Positions 16,857-25,960 of a stretch of 64,000 bases of DNA are shown one piece after another. The number at the start of each line of letters is the position of its first letter. The stretch's first letter is position 1. This stretch comes from Anoxynatronum sibiricum. Lineage in GTDB: Bacteria; Bacillota; Clostridia; Peptostreptococcales; Tindalliaceae. The DNA lies in contig NZ_JBCITM010000016.1 in NCBI RefSeq assembly GCF_039414295.1, forward strand, positions 1 through 64,000. The letters are read 5' to 3'. The notes beneath the pieces were generated by a model that saw nothing but the letters and a program-made list of their open reading frames with translations, was not told the origin of the DNA and ran no database searches. The position numbers and the translations under genes are program-made.

Positions 16857-18395
16857 CTACATGGTGGCCAGTTCCATGATTTTGTCCTGGGTGGCTTCAG
16901 CGGCATTCATTTCACCGGTGATGCGCCCTTCTGACACCACATAGATTCTGTCACTCATGCTCAGCACCTCCGGCAGTTCCGATGAAATCATGATAATGCT
17001 CAAGCCCTGGTCTATCAGTTTGTTCATGATGGTGTAGATTTCGTACTTGGCACCCACATCAATGCCTCTGGTGGGTTCGTCGAGAATCAGTATTTTAGGC
17101 TCTGTGAAGAGCCATTTTCCAATGGAAACCTTTTGCTGATTGCCGCCGCTGAGGTTGCCGATGGTTTGTTCCAGCGAGGGAGTTTTGATGGTCAGGGCAT
17201 CTTTATAGTAAACCGCTGTGTTGATTTCATCGTTTTCATTAACAACTCCCCTTTGGGAAAGCTTTTTAAGATTGGCAAGTGAAAGGTTGTTTTTCACGTC
17301 CTGTATGAGAATCAGGCCTTCCCGCTTTCGGTCTTCGGTGACATAGGCCAGCCCTGCCTGAATGGCATCCCGGGGCTGGCGGAAAGTCACCGCCTGGCCA
17401 TACATGTACAGCTCGCCGCTGATCTGGTAATGGCGGGGATTGCCAAAAAGGCTGTATGCCAGCTCGGTGCGCCCGGCACCAATGAGCCCGGCGACTCCCA
17501 CCACCTCGCCTTTATGAACCCTTAAATTCATCTCTTTCAAGATGGAACGGCCTGCCGCCGGATCATATGCATTCCAGTTTTTCACTTCCAGCACCACTTC
17601 ACCGCGCTCTTTGGGAGCGCGTTTGGGAAAGATATCGTGGATGGCCCGCCCCACCATATTGCGAATCAGTGCCTGTTCTGTTACTTCGCCGGCAGCGGCA
17701 TCAAGGGAGCAAATGGTCTGGCCGTCCCGAATCACCGTCACCGTATCAGCAATTTTAATGACTTCCCGCAGCTTGTGAGAGATCATAATGGAAGTGATGC
17801 CTTCGGCTTTCAGTTCCTTCAGTAACATCATCAGGTTTTCTGAGTCATCGTCGTTGAGGGCAGCGGTGGGTTCGTCGAGAATCAGCAGGTCAATGTTTTT
17901 GCTGAAGGCTTTGGCAATTTCCACCAGTTGCTGTTTGCCCACTCCCAGCTCTTTGACTTTCACTTCGGGATTCACTTTCAGGCGCACCCGCTCCAGCAGT
18001 TCCCCTGATTTAATGATGGTTTCGTTCCAGTCAACCAGACCCCTTTTGTGAATCTCATGACCCAGGAATATATTCTCATACACTGATAATTCCGGAATGA
18101 GGGCCAGTTCCTGGTAAATAATGGCGATGCCTGCCCTTTCGCTGTCCTGGGTATGATAAAAGGTTTGCACGCCGCCGTTCAGGAGAATGTCACCACGATA
18201 ACTGCCATGGGGCCATACCCCCGACAAGACTTTCATCAACGTGGATTTTCCTGCGCCGTTTTCTCCCACCAGGCAGTGAATTTCGCCTCTTTTGACTCTG
18301 AAGTTAACCTTGTCGAGGGCTTTCACTCCTGGAAATTCCTTGGTGATGTCTTTCATTTCAAGTATATAGGGGGATTGTTGGGTTGTCTTGTCCAT
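16857..18395 (-). CDS. mmsA: Multiple-monosaccharide ABC transporter ATPase (two NBDs)
   Basis: About 512 residues with two ABC modules, the size normal for RbsA/XylG/MmsA proteins. Module 1 has GENGAGKST, LGVGKQQLVEIAKAF and LLILDEPTAAL; module 2 has GLIGAGRTE, LSGGNQQKV and ILILDEPTRGID. In this family the second Walker A is naturally degenerate, as here. It drives import through the permease downstream. Start at 18395 follows AGAGGTGAG by five bases. A 35-base hairpin sits between the binding-protein gene and this one, which could lower its expression relative to the binding protein. Confidence 0.92.
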   Translation of the reverse strand: MDKTTQQSPYILEMKDITKEFPGVKALDKVNFRVKRGEIHCLVGENGAGKSTLMKVLSGVWPHGSYRGDILLNGGVQTFYHTQDSERAGIAIIYQELALIPELSVYENIFLGHEIHKRGLVDWNETIIKSGELLERVRLKVNPEVKVKELGVGKQQLVEIAKAFSKNIDLLILDEPTAALNDDDSENLMMLLKELKAEGITSIMISHKLREVIKIADTVTVIRDGQTICSLDAAAGEVTEQALIRNMVGRAIHDIFPKRAPKERGEVVLEVKNWNAYDPAAGRSILKEMNLRVHKGEVVGVAGLIGAGRTELAYSLFGNPRHYQISGELYMYGQAVTFRQPRDAIQAGLAYVTEDRKREGLILIQDVKNNLSLANLKKLSQRGVVNENDEINTAVYYKDALTIKTPSLEQTIGNLSGGNQQKVSIGKWLFTEPKILILDEPTRGIDVGAKYEIYTIMNKLIDQGLSIIMISSELPEVLSMSDRIYVVSEGRITGEMNAAEATQDKIMELATM

Positions 18396-18440
18396 CTTCA
18401 CTCACCTCTGCTGATCAGTGGTCTTTCACCAATGACATAA

Positions 18441-18475
18441 GAGAATAGTGAAAGCAGTATGCCTCCACTATTCTC
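18441..18475 (-). other. Intercistronic hairpin between binding protein and ATPase genes
   Basis: GAGAATAGTG pairs perfectly with CACTATTCTC (10 bp, 15-base loop). On the minus strand it is not followed by a T run, so it is more likely an mRNA-stabilising or processing element than a terminator. Such hairpins raise the level of sugar-binding-protein mRNA in comparable operons. Confidence 0.6.
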
Positions 18476-18525
18476 TTGATCACTGCCATGGGCAAAGCTT
18501 TTCACTTTAGCCCGAAAGCCGCTCT

Positions 18526-19704
18526 TTACAACCCGGTAAACTGGGAAGCTTCGTAGTAGCCGGAATCAATCAATGCTGCCTGCACATTATCCTGGTCAAC
18601 CACAATGACCTCTGTCTGTTTGGCGGGCACATCGGTAACGCCATTGTCATAGCTGCCGGTGGTGTCAGGTGTCTGGCCATCCAGTACTGCCAGGGCCATA
18701 TCAATGGAATCTTTTACCAATGACCGCACATCCTTGAAAACAGTCATGGACTGGCGCCCATCGATGATGTACTGAACGGAAGCAACTTCAGCATCCTGCC
18801 CGGTTACCACAAAATTGGTCACATCGCCGTCGGTGGCGAAGGTGTCGGCAATGGAGCGGGCGGTACCGTCATTGGGTGCCAGAATGTAGACGTCGCCTTT
18901 ATCAGCAGCACCGGCTGAAGTCAAGTGAGATTCTGCTTTATTGCGGGCTTCGTTAAAGTCCCAGTTGGTGGTGACCTGGTTGATGATGCGGCCCATTTCA
19001 TCTCGGGTAAGGATGGCCTTGTCTTGAAGATTAACAGCCTCAGAGGAGTTGATGATACGGAAGGTACCGTCTGCCACTTTGGGTTGCAGCACACTCCACG
19101 CGCCTTCAAAGAATAAGAAGGCATTGTTGTCGGAAGCTGCACCAGCGTAAAGATACAGCGGATTGTCAGTTCCCTGGGCCTGATCCACCAGGTATTGTCC
19201 CTGGGCGGCTCCCACAGCAATGGAGTCAAAGGTGACATAGTAGTCAACTGATTCAGTTCCGGTAATGAGGCGGTCATAGGAAATAACCGTTACCCCTTCG
19301 GCCCGGGCAGCGTCTGCTGCTGCTGCCGCCGCATCGCCGTCATGGGGGCAAATGATTAGCACTTTAATGCCTTTGGTCAGCAAGGACTCCACGTTTTGCA
19401 GTTCATTGGAGGAAGAACCCTGGCTGAAGAGAATTTCCACAGAGTAATCACTGTCTGCCAATGCTTCATTAAACCGGGTTTCATCCTGCACCCAACGGGG
19501 TTCATCTCTGGTGGGGAGAACAATGCCCACCTCAGGACCAGTACTGGCAGACGGCTCACTGGGAGTCGCAGGCTCTGCCGGTTCTGCAGGTTCCGCCGGT
19601 TCGCTGGGAGCTGCCGGTTCGCTGGCCGGCGCACAACCTGAGAGGAGCGTCAAACCCAAAAGAAATGCAACCAAAACCGCCATTATTTTTCTGTTTGTAT
19701 ACAT
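18526..19704 (-). CDS. chvE: ChvE-like sugar-binding lipoprotein
   Basis: About 392 residues. The signal peptide ends in LTLLSGCAPA, a lipobox, followed by a Pro/Ala/Glu-rich tether of repeated AEP units. The rest is a type I periplasmic-binding fold: PEVGIVLPTRDEPRW, VLIICPHDGDAAAAA, VISYDRLI, and LAPNDGTARSIADTF. It matches the ChvE/YtfQ group that captures monosaccharides for MmsAB-type importers. Start 19704 (MYTNRK) is chosen because AAGGAAGGGG lies just upstream; the longer GTG frame starts upstream of that site. First gene of the importer operon, preceded by a perfect 14-bp palindrome that may be the operator. Confidence 0.9.
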   Translation of the reverse strand: MYTNRKIMAVLVAFLLGLTLLSGCAPASEPAAPSEPAEPAEPAEPATPSEPSASTGPEVGIVLPTRDEPRWVQDETRFNEALADSDYSVEILFSQGSSSNELQNVESLLTKGIKVLIICPHDGDAAAAAADAARAEGVTVISYDRLITGTESVDYYVTFDSIAVGAAQGQYLVDQAQGTDNPLYLYAGAASDNNAFLFFEGAWSVLQPKVADGTFRIINSSEAVNLQDKAILTRDEMGRIINQVTTNWDFNEARNKAESHLTSAGAADKGDVYILAPNDGTARSIADTFATDGDVTNFVVTGQDAEVASVQYIIDGRQSMTVFKDVRSLVKDSIDMALAVLDGQTPDTTGSYDNGVTDVPAKQTEVIVVDQDNVQAALIDSGYYEASQFTGL

Positions 19705-19753
19705 ACATCTAACCCCTTCCTTAGACACTATCCGTTAAAACGTTCAGGTTAAA

Positions 19754-19767
19754 TCGGAATATTCCGA
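19754..19767. promoter_or_regulatory. Perfect 14-bp palindrome, candidate operator of the sugar operon
   Basis: TCGGAATATTCCGA is a perfect palindrome 50 bases upstream of the binding-protein start. A TTGACG element on the minus strand (19779-19784) would place a -10 inside the palindrome, as expected for a repressor site. The rest of the 400-base gap up to 20117 is AT-rich and shows no RNA gene or clear ORF. Confidence 0.45.
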
Positions 19768-20117
19768 CTTTTTAAGCCGTCAAAGGACTATCCCTTTGTA
19801 TTCCTCTGCTCAGGTTATGGCGCCAAACGAACCACCTCCAATGGTGTCCTGTTTCCGGCGAACCAGCGTTACGATTCCTCAGCTGTTAATTTTTGAACTT
19901 TTGAGATTCCACGATCTTTTTGAGTTTCCACCATCATCATACCCGCTTCCATTGATTTTATTCATCATTTTATTGGCTGATGTGTCTACCAGTGATTCTA
20001 TCAGTCATTTCAGGGTAATGAACGAATGACTATCATATCTACTTAAGAGCTTATGAACTTAAAGATTAATGGCTTAGGAGCTCAAGATTTAAAATTAATG
20101 TAAGTGAGGCGATGCGG

Positions 20118-21155
20118 ATGATTCAGGTGGGTATTGTAGGATACGGGCTATCTGGTCAGATTTTTCACGGAGCATTGTTGGAGACGCTTCCCGCCTTTCA
20201 GGTTCAGGGAATTGTCACCAGCGACGCCGCCAAACAAGCAGTGGCTGCCAGGCACTACCCTTCTGCCACAGTGTTTTCTGATCCTGATCAGCTTATTTCA
20301 CTGGAAACCATTGATCTGGTGGTCATTGCCACTCCCAATCGATTTCACCACGACCTGGCCAGGAAGGCCCTCTTGGCCGGCAAGCATGTGGTGGTGGAAA
20401 AGCCCTTTACCGTTTCTGTTGCAGAGGCTATTGATCTGATGGAAACAGCCCAGCGGACTGGACGTTTGCTGACGGTTTACCACAACCGGCGGTTTGACGG
20501 TGATTTTTTGACTTTGAAGGAAGTGCTTTCCAGTGGTGCTTTGGGGGAAATTCGGCTGTTTGAAGCTGCCTATGACCGGTTTCGACCAGATGTGAATCCT
20601 GATGCCTGGCGGGAGCAGCCCCACCCAGGTGCCGGCATTCTTTACGACCTGGGCTCACATCTCATTGATCAGGCCCTGGCACTCTTCGGAATGCCAGAGA
20701 GTCTCTATGCCGACATTCGTTCCCTGCGAAGCGGGCAGGCTGACGACCATTTTGAAATCATTCTTGACTATCCTCAAATGAAGGCCACGCTGTTGTCACG
20801 CCCCCTGGTGAAGGAACCCCTGCCCCGATTCGCCGTGCATGGCACACGCGGGTCTTATGTGAAATATGGTCTGGACGTGCAAGAGGCGGATTTACGGGCG
20901 GGCCGACGCAAAGAAAACGACTCCTGGGGACTGGAACCGGAAGACCGATGGGGCATACTGCATACCATTGATGAGCGCCGACGGGTTACCGCCCTGCCTG
21001 GAAATTATTACGCCTTTTATGAAGCCCTGGCGGCAGCCATCACCCAGGGAGCTCCCCTGCCCGTCACGGCCCGGGAGGGCCTGCAGGTGATTCAACTCAT
21101 CGAGCATGCCCGGGAAAGCCATGACAAAGGGTGCCGGGTGAAGGTATCCAACTAA
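20118..21155 (+). CDS. Gfo/Idh/MocA-family oxidoreductase
   Basis: About 345 residues, normal for the family. The N-terminal Rossmann fold has VGIVGYGLSG (nucleotide-binding glycine loop), VVIATPN and GKHVVVEKP, the last carrying the conserved catalytic-region Lys of EKP. The C-terminal half has GILYDLGSHLIDQAL with the substrate-site Asp/His pair. It is close to YvaA/scyllo-inositol dehydrogenase-type members and probably oxidises or reduces a sugar or polyol with NAD(P). The second ATG (20118) is preferred because GAGG then lies at normal distance; the ATG at 20112 is too close. It is divergent from the sugar importer, so it may act on the imported sugar. Confidence 0.87.
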   Translation: MIQVGIVGYGLSGQIFHGALLETLPAFQVQGIVTSDAAKQAVAARHYPSATVFSDPDQLISLETIDLVVIATPNRFHHDLARKALLAGKHVVVEKPFTVSVAEAIDLMETAQRTGRLLTVYHNRRFDGDFLTLKEVLSSGALGEIRLFEAAYDRFRPDVNPDAWREQPHPGAGILYDLGSHLIDQALALFGMPESLYADIRSLRSGQADDHFEIILDYPQMKATLLSRPLVKEPLPRFAVHGTRGSYVKYGLDVQEADLRAGRRKENDSWGLEPEDRWGILHTIDERRRVTALPGNYYAFYEALAAAITQGAPLPVTAREGLQVIQLIEHARESHDKGCRVKVSN

Positions 21156-21169
21156 TTTGGAGGTGGACC

Positions 21170-21559
21170 ATGAAAAACTTTTTTGCCGAGTTTAAAGCCT
21201 TTGCCGTGAAAGGAAATGTGATTGACCTGGCGGTGGCTGTGATTATCGCCGGTGCCTTCGGGAAGATTGTCGCGTCCTTTGTCAACGATTTAGTGATGCC
21301 TCTGATCGCCGCTGTTTTTGGGATTCCCAATTTTTCAGAGCTAACAGCCACCATTAACGGCAGTGAAATCATGGTTGGTCTCTTTATTCAAACCGTGGTG
21401 GATTTTGTTGTTGTTGCTTTTGTGATTTTTGTCGCCGTTCGCCAGATTAACCGCCTCAAAAGGAAGGAAGAGGCCGCACCTGCACCTGCACCGGTAGCAT
21501 CTCCCGAAGAAATACTGCTTTCAGAAATACGTGATCTTTTGAAGGAAGATCGCCAGTAA
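21170..21559 (+). CDS. mscL: Large-conductance mechanosensitive channel MscL
   Basis: A 129-residue channel subunit. The N-terminus MKNFFAEFKAFAVKGNVIDL gives the amphipathic S1 helix and the start of TM1, continuing into AVAVIIAGAFGKIVASFVND; TM2 is FIQTVVDFVVVAFVIFVAVR. A Pro/Ala linker and a C-terminal helix (EEILLSEIRDLL) complete the standard architecture. It opens under membrane tension to release solutes on osmotic downshock. GGAGGTG lies five bases before the ATG. It is 14 bp after the oxidoreductase gene and may share its transcript. Confidence 0.97.
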   Translation: MKNFFAEFKAFAVKGNVIDLAVAVIIAGAFGKIVASFVNDLVMPLIAAVFGIPNFSELTATINGSEIMVGLFIQTVVDFVVVAFVIFVAVRQINRLKRKEEAAPAPAPVASPEEILLSEIRDLLKEDRQ

Positions 21560-21652
21560 TCCAGTGCATCTGAGAGTGTACCTTGTTCAAATGCTGTGTA
21601 TCTGTTATGTGTATCCGTTAATGGAATAAACTTTCTGAAAAGAGGTGTTGCT

Positions 21653-22669
21653 TTGAGTAGTAAAGTCGTACGAATCAATGAGTTCAAATTTCGTGAAGAT
21701 GTGGGAGATCCCTATCTTGCCCGGATGCACCATTTGGATTATTTCACCAAAGGCAACGGACAGCAGGGGGTGCCCCCTGAATTGCTGAAGAATAAGCCGG
21801 CGGGCGAAGATTTTGACTTATCAAGTGACTGGAAAATGTATTACGGCAAGGATGTTCCCGGATTCCCTGTGCATCCTCACCGGGGATTTGAAACGGTAAC
21901 CATTGTGTTGCAGGGTTTTGTGGATCATTCTGACTCAAATGGATTAACCGGTCGGTATGGTGCCGGCGATGTGCAGTGGATGACAGCCGGCAGTGGGATG
22001 CAGCATGCCGAGATGTTTCCCCTGGTCCATGATGACCGGGAAAACACCATGGAACTCTTTCAGGTCTGGCTGAACCTGCCGGCTAGAAATAAATTTGTTC
22101 CACCTTCCTATAAAATGCTCTGGGACCAGCAAATTCCAACGGTTGTGGAAGAGACCAAAACCGGCAGCCGTGCCTTTATCAATGTCATTGCCGGCGCTTA
22201 CAAAGATACCCTGAGCCTGGACCCCAACCCAGACTCCTGGGCGTTTGAACGGGAGCATCATGTGGGAATACTAACCATTAAAATGGAGCCGGAAGCACAG
22301 TTTTCACTGCCACCCGTTTCCGCCACCCTAAACCGAAACCTCTACCATTACCGGGGCGACAGTATTTTTGTGGAAGAAACCCGCATCAACGGCAACAGCA
22401 GCATCAAGCTGCGGGGAGACGTCGGTATTACCATCACAAACGGCCCTGCTGAAAGCTTTCTGATCTTGCTGGAAGGGGAACCCATCAATGAACCCGTGGT
22501 CAATTATGGCCCCTTTGTGATGAATACCATGGAGGAAATTAAGCAGGCTTATCAGGATTATGAGACCACCCAATTCGGCGGATGGCCCTGGGACCGGAAA
22601 GACCCGGTGAACCCCAAAGACAGCGGCCGGTTTGCCCGGTATGGACCAAACGAAATTGACCGTCCATGA
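21653..22669 (+). CDS. Pirin-family cupin protein
   Basis: About 339 residues beginning at TTG after AGAGGTG. The N-terminal cupin keeps the iron-binding set of pirin: HPHRGFETVT and GAGDVQWMTAGSGMQHAE. A second, C-terminal cupin (about 190-300) lacks the metal His residues, as usual. Pirins are iron proteins; some have quercetinase activity or act as redox-sensitive cofactors. The protein is about 50 residues longer than common bacterial pirins, with an N-terminal extension (LARMHHLDYF) and a C-terminal tail, resembling the longer subgroup. No obvious functional partner nearby. Confidence 0.88.
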   Translation: MSSKVVRINEFKFREDVGDPYLARMHHLDYFTKGNGQQGVPPELLKNKPAGEDFDLSSDWKMYYGKDVPGFPVHPHRGFETVTIVLQGFVDHSDSNGLTGRYGAGDVQWMTAGSGMQHAEMFPLVHDDRENTMELFQVWLNLPARNKFVPPSYKMLWDQQIPTVVEETKTGSRAFINVIAGAYKDTLSLDPNPDSWAFEREHHVGILTIKMEPEAQFSLPPVSATLNRNLYHYRGDSIFVEETRINGNSSIKLRGDVGITITNGPAESFLILLEGEPINEPVVNYGPFVMNTMEEIKQAYQDYETTQFGGWPWDRKDPVNPKDSGRFARYGPNEIDRP

Positions 22670-22703
22670 ATTTTAATATCTGATATGGATAAGATTTCAG
22701 TTT

Positions 22704-25385
22704 TCAGTTATTCATTACCCTGCGGATCAATTTATATATTTCACTGACAAGCAAAGGAACGACAGCAAATAATATGACCAGTGCCCAATCGAAACCAGAG
22801 AGCATCTGCACCTGAAACGCCCTGGCCAGAAATGGCACGGAAACAACCATCAACTGCAGTGCAAAACCGGTGAGCATGGCGCCAATGAGGTAAGGGTTGG
22901 ACAACAGGCCAATTTGGAAAATGGACCTTGTTTTACTTCTCACTGCCAGGGCATAAAACAGCTGCGTGCCGGCCAACACCATAAATGCCATTGTTCGGGC
23001 ATAGGTCATGACCTCCACTGGTATGTTTCGGGCACCCACCCGATACCCATGTTCGGATAATCCGTAGTAAAAAGCCGCCAGAGTCAAAGTGCCAATCATC
23101 AATCCGCCAAATAATACGCGAAATCCTGCGCCACCGGCAAAGATGCTTTCTTCGGGTGGCCGGGGTTTTTTTTGCATCAGCTCTGGTTCTTCCGGATCCA
23201 ACCCCAGGGCAATAGCCGGGAGACTGTCTGTAATCAGATTGATCCATAGAATCTGGGTTGGCAGTAGCGGCACCGGCCACGAAATCAGAATCGCCACAAA
23301 AATAGCAACGACCTCACCCAGATTGCAGGACAAGAGAAACAGAACGGATTTTCGAATGTTGTCGTAGATAGTTCGCCCTTCCCGCACAGCACGAATGATG
23401 GTTGAAAAATTATCATCTGTCAGCACCATGTCACTGGCACCCTTTGAAACGTCAGTGCCGGTGATCCCCATGGCGACACCAATATCAGCCGCTTTTAAAG
23501 ATGGCGCATCGTTCACACCGTCTCCTGTCATGGAGACAACATGCCCGTGTGCCTGAAACGCCTGCACAATCTTCACTTTATGTTCCGGTGAAACACGGGC
23601 GAAAACACGGTATTGATGAATGTTCTGATTAAACTCCTCCACTGTCATTTGATCAATTTCTCTACCAGTGATGCTCTGGTCAAGTGATGCGGCAATTCCC
23701 AGTTCTTTACCTATTGCAACCGCTGTGTTCTGATGGTCGCCGGTGATCATCACCGGTGTGATGCCGGCGGCTTTTGCTTCGTTGATGGAATCCATTACCT
23801 CTGGTCGCGGCGGGTCAATCATGCCCACAAAACCAAGCAGCACTAAATCCTGCTCCATCTCTTCTGGAGCAATCTGTGTTTCCACGTCTTTGTAGGCCGC
23901 TCCCAGCACCCGCAGTGCTTCATTGGACATCTTTTCCATCATGGCTTCAAACTCTTTTTGAATCTCCATGGTCAGTGGAATAATTCTTTCGCCGCTGCGG
24001 ACAAACTTTGAGATTTTAAGCAGATTGTCCATCGCACCTTTGGTGTGCACCCTGTACCCCTCACCTTCACGGTTCAGGGTAGACATGAGTTTTCGCTCTG
24101 AATCAAACGGTTTTTCTGAAACCCGCTCATGCGCTTCTGTCAACAATTTCCATGAAATGTTGTTTTTGCCGGCCCATACCAGACCGGCTGCTTCGGTGGG
24201 ATCACCTGTCATTGTGCCGTTCTCCCATGTGGCATCTGCGCAAAGTACAAGGGTTTTCATCAGTTCTGTGTCAGCAGCTGCCATGGGCGTTTTGCCTTGT
24301 TCCTTTGTCTCCATTGGGTCGATTAGTTCATTGGTTGCCCTTTTTGACATTTCATCGGTGTAGTATTGGGTTACTGTCATCCGGTTCTGTGTCAGGGTTC
24401 CTGTCTTATCTGTACAGACAACGCTCACGGACCCTAACGTTTCCACCGCTGGCAACTTTCGTACAATTGCATTGGCTTTTGACATTCGGGTGACTCCCAG
24501 TGCCAGTACGATCGCCACGATGGCGGGTAACCCTTCTGGAATGGCCGCCACCGCCAGGCTGATGGCCGTCAGAAACATCTCAAAAATATCCCGTCCCTGG
24601 AACACTGAGATAGCCAGAATCAGCGAACAAATACCGACAGCCAGAAATCCAAGTGTCCGCCCCAGCTCCTCCAACCGTTTCTGGAGGGGGGTCAATGGCT
24701 CATGATCTTCATGGAGCATGCCCGCAATTTTTCCGATTTCTGTTTCCATGCCTGTTCTCACAACAATGCCTTCACCCCGGCCATAGGTCACTGTGGTGGA
24801 CATAAAAGCCATGTTTCTCAGATCACCAAGGGATGGGTTGGTTTCTGCTTCAATCATATCAACCGTTTTTTCTGTGGCAACCGATTCACCTGTTAGCGCC
24901 GACTCATCAATCTGCAGGTTAATGCTCTTTAACAAGCGCAGATCTGCCGGAACCAGCCGTCCGGCTTCCAATATCACCAGATCTCCCGGCACCAGTTCTG
25001 CTGCGCTGATTTCCTTCACTTCGCCGTCACGCCTGACCAGTGTTTTTCCCTCTGTCATTCTTTTCAATGATTGGATGGCTTCTTCCGCTTTATGTGCCTG
25101 AAACACGCCAATTCCTGCGTTGAGGATTACGACCAGGAGAATAATCACCGCATCCACGTACTCTCCGATCACCATTGTCACCACCACTGCTGCCAGCAAT
25201 ACATAGATCATCACACTTTTCAGCTGATCAACAAACAGACTCAGCAGACTTGCGGGTGGTTTTTCTTTCAGCTTATTGAAACCATACTCTGTGAGCCGAC
25301 GGGCTGCCTCTTCCTGTGGCAGCCCTGTTACATCGTCTGATTTTAAGTCGTCCAGAATTTTTTTCTTCGAATCTGAAAACCACAT
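22704..25385 (-). CDS. P-type Ca2+-transporting ATPase (PMCA/SERCA-like)
   Basis: An 893-residue membrane pump. In order: N-terminal cation-ATPase domain, TM1-2, actuator domain with LTGES, TM3-4 with PEGLPAIVAIVLALGV (the PEGLP calcium-site motif), phosphorylation site CTDKTGTLTQNRM, nucleotide-binding domain with KGAMDNLL, hinge MTGDGVNDAPSLKAADIGVA, and C-terminal TM5-10 (NLGEV, NLITDSLPAIALG). These residues fit IIA/IIB-type calcium pumps that export Ca2+. AGAAGG lies seven bases upstream of the ATG. It is convergent with the pirin gene and stands alone. Confidence 0.93.
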   Translation of the reverse strand: MWFSDSKKKILDDLKSDDVTGLPQEEAARRLTEYGFNKLKEKPPASLLSLFVDQLKSVMIYVLLAAVVVTMVIGEYVDAVIILLVVILNAGIGVFQAHKAEEAIQSLKRMTEGKTLVRRDGEVKEISAAELVPGDLVILEAGRLVPADLRLLKSINLQIDESALTGESVATEKTVDMIEAETNPSLGDLRNMAFMSTTVTYGRGEGIVVRTGMETEIGKIAGMLHEDHEPLTPLQKRLEELGRTLGFLAVGICSLILAISVFQGRDIFEMFLTAISLAVAAIPEGLPAIVAIVLALGVTRMSKANAIVRKLPAVETLGSVSVVCTDKTGTLTQNRMTVTQYYTDEMSKRATNELIDPMETKEQGKTPMAAADTELMKTLVLCADATWENGTMTGDPTEAAGLVWAGKNNISWKLLTEAHERVSEKPFDSERKLMSTLNREGEGYRVHTKGAMDNLLKISKFVRSGERIIPLTMEIQKEFEAMMEKMSNEALRVLGAAYKDVETQIAPEEMEQDLVLLGFVGMIDPPRPEVMDSINEAKAAGITPVMITGDHQNTAVAIGKELGIAASLDQSITGREIDQMTVEEFNQNIHQYRVFARVSPEHKVKIVQAFQAHGHVVSMTGDGVNDAPSLKAADIGVAMGITGTDVSKGASDMVLTDDNFSTIIRAVREGRTIYDNIRKSVLFLLSCNLGEVVAIFVAILISWPVPLLPTQILWINLITDSLPAIALGLDPEEPELMQKKPRPPEESIFAGGAGFRVLFGGLMIGTLTLAAFYYGLSEHGYRVGARNIPVEVMTYARTMAFMVLAGTQLFYALAVRSKTRSIFQIGLLSNPYLIGAMLTGFALQLMVVSVPFLARAFQVQMLSGFDWALVILFAVVPLLVSEIYKLIRRVMNN

Positions 25386-25532
25386 GTATTAACCTTCTTC
25401 CGAGATGGATTTATTATGACTATGCAGCTTTGCAGTCATTTCTAATATACCCATTTATAACGTCATCCAGTTCAGATATTCAGACACTATCAAATTCTCA
25501 TCTTATCTATCAGGTGAAGCCACAACGGGTTT

Positions 25533-25898
25533 TCAAAATCCTGGCGGCTTGAGATAATAATGTTCCAGATGCATGTCTTCGGTAATGGTGTTCACAGCGG
25601 CACAATTATCCTCAGCATTTTGCGAAACGATCTCACCTTCTCTCAGGCTTTTTAACGCCGCCTCTTCCGTCTCATCCAAATCGCCACGTGCTGTCTGAAT
25701 GATTTCGTGCAGCAACAGCGTCCTAAATCGGTTAAGATCCTCCAGGCACAGAACGCTGCTCTCGTTAATCTCCGGATAGTCCTGCATAATTCGATGCAAC
25801 AAAGAAGGTTGCAGGCTTCTAACTTTTACCATGTGTTGTACTTTGAAGTAGTTATTACAAATTTCACAGCGTTCATCACTTTTCTGTCTCGCATTCAA
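25533..25898 (-). CDS. Short DUF1003-N-terminal-like protein
   Basis: A 121-residue protein with CEICNNYF near the N-terminus, then a conserved-looking run with LCLEDLNRFRTLLL and a SLREGEIVSQN segment. In my memory this matches the cytoplasmic N-terminal region of DUF1003 membrane proteins, which continue into two transmembrane helices. Here the two helices are absent and the protein ends in an unrelated tail (EHYYLKPPGF). It may be a genuine stand-alone version or a truncated gene. It follows the dipeptidase gene by 62 bp on the same strand. Its role is unknown. Confidence 0.55.
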   Translation of the reverse strand: MNARQKSDERCEICNNYFKVQHMVKVRSLQPSLLHRIMQDYPEINESSVLCLEDLNRFRTLLLHEIIQTARGDLDETEEAALKSLREGEIVSQNAEDNCAAVNTITEDMHLEHYYLKPPGF

Positions 25899-25960
25899 GC
25901 GGATTCCTCCTTAGTAATCATTGATAATTCGGAATGGCAACTCTTTTGCAGTGTTATATT

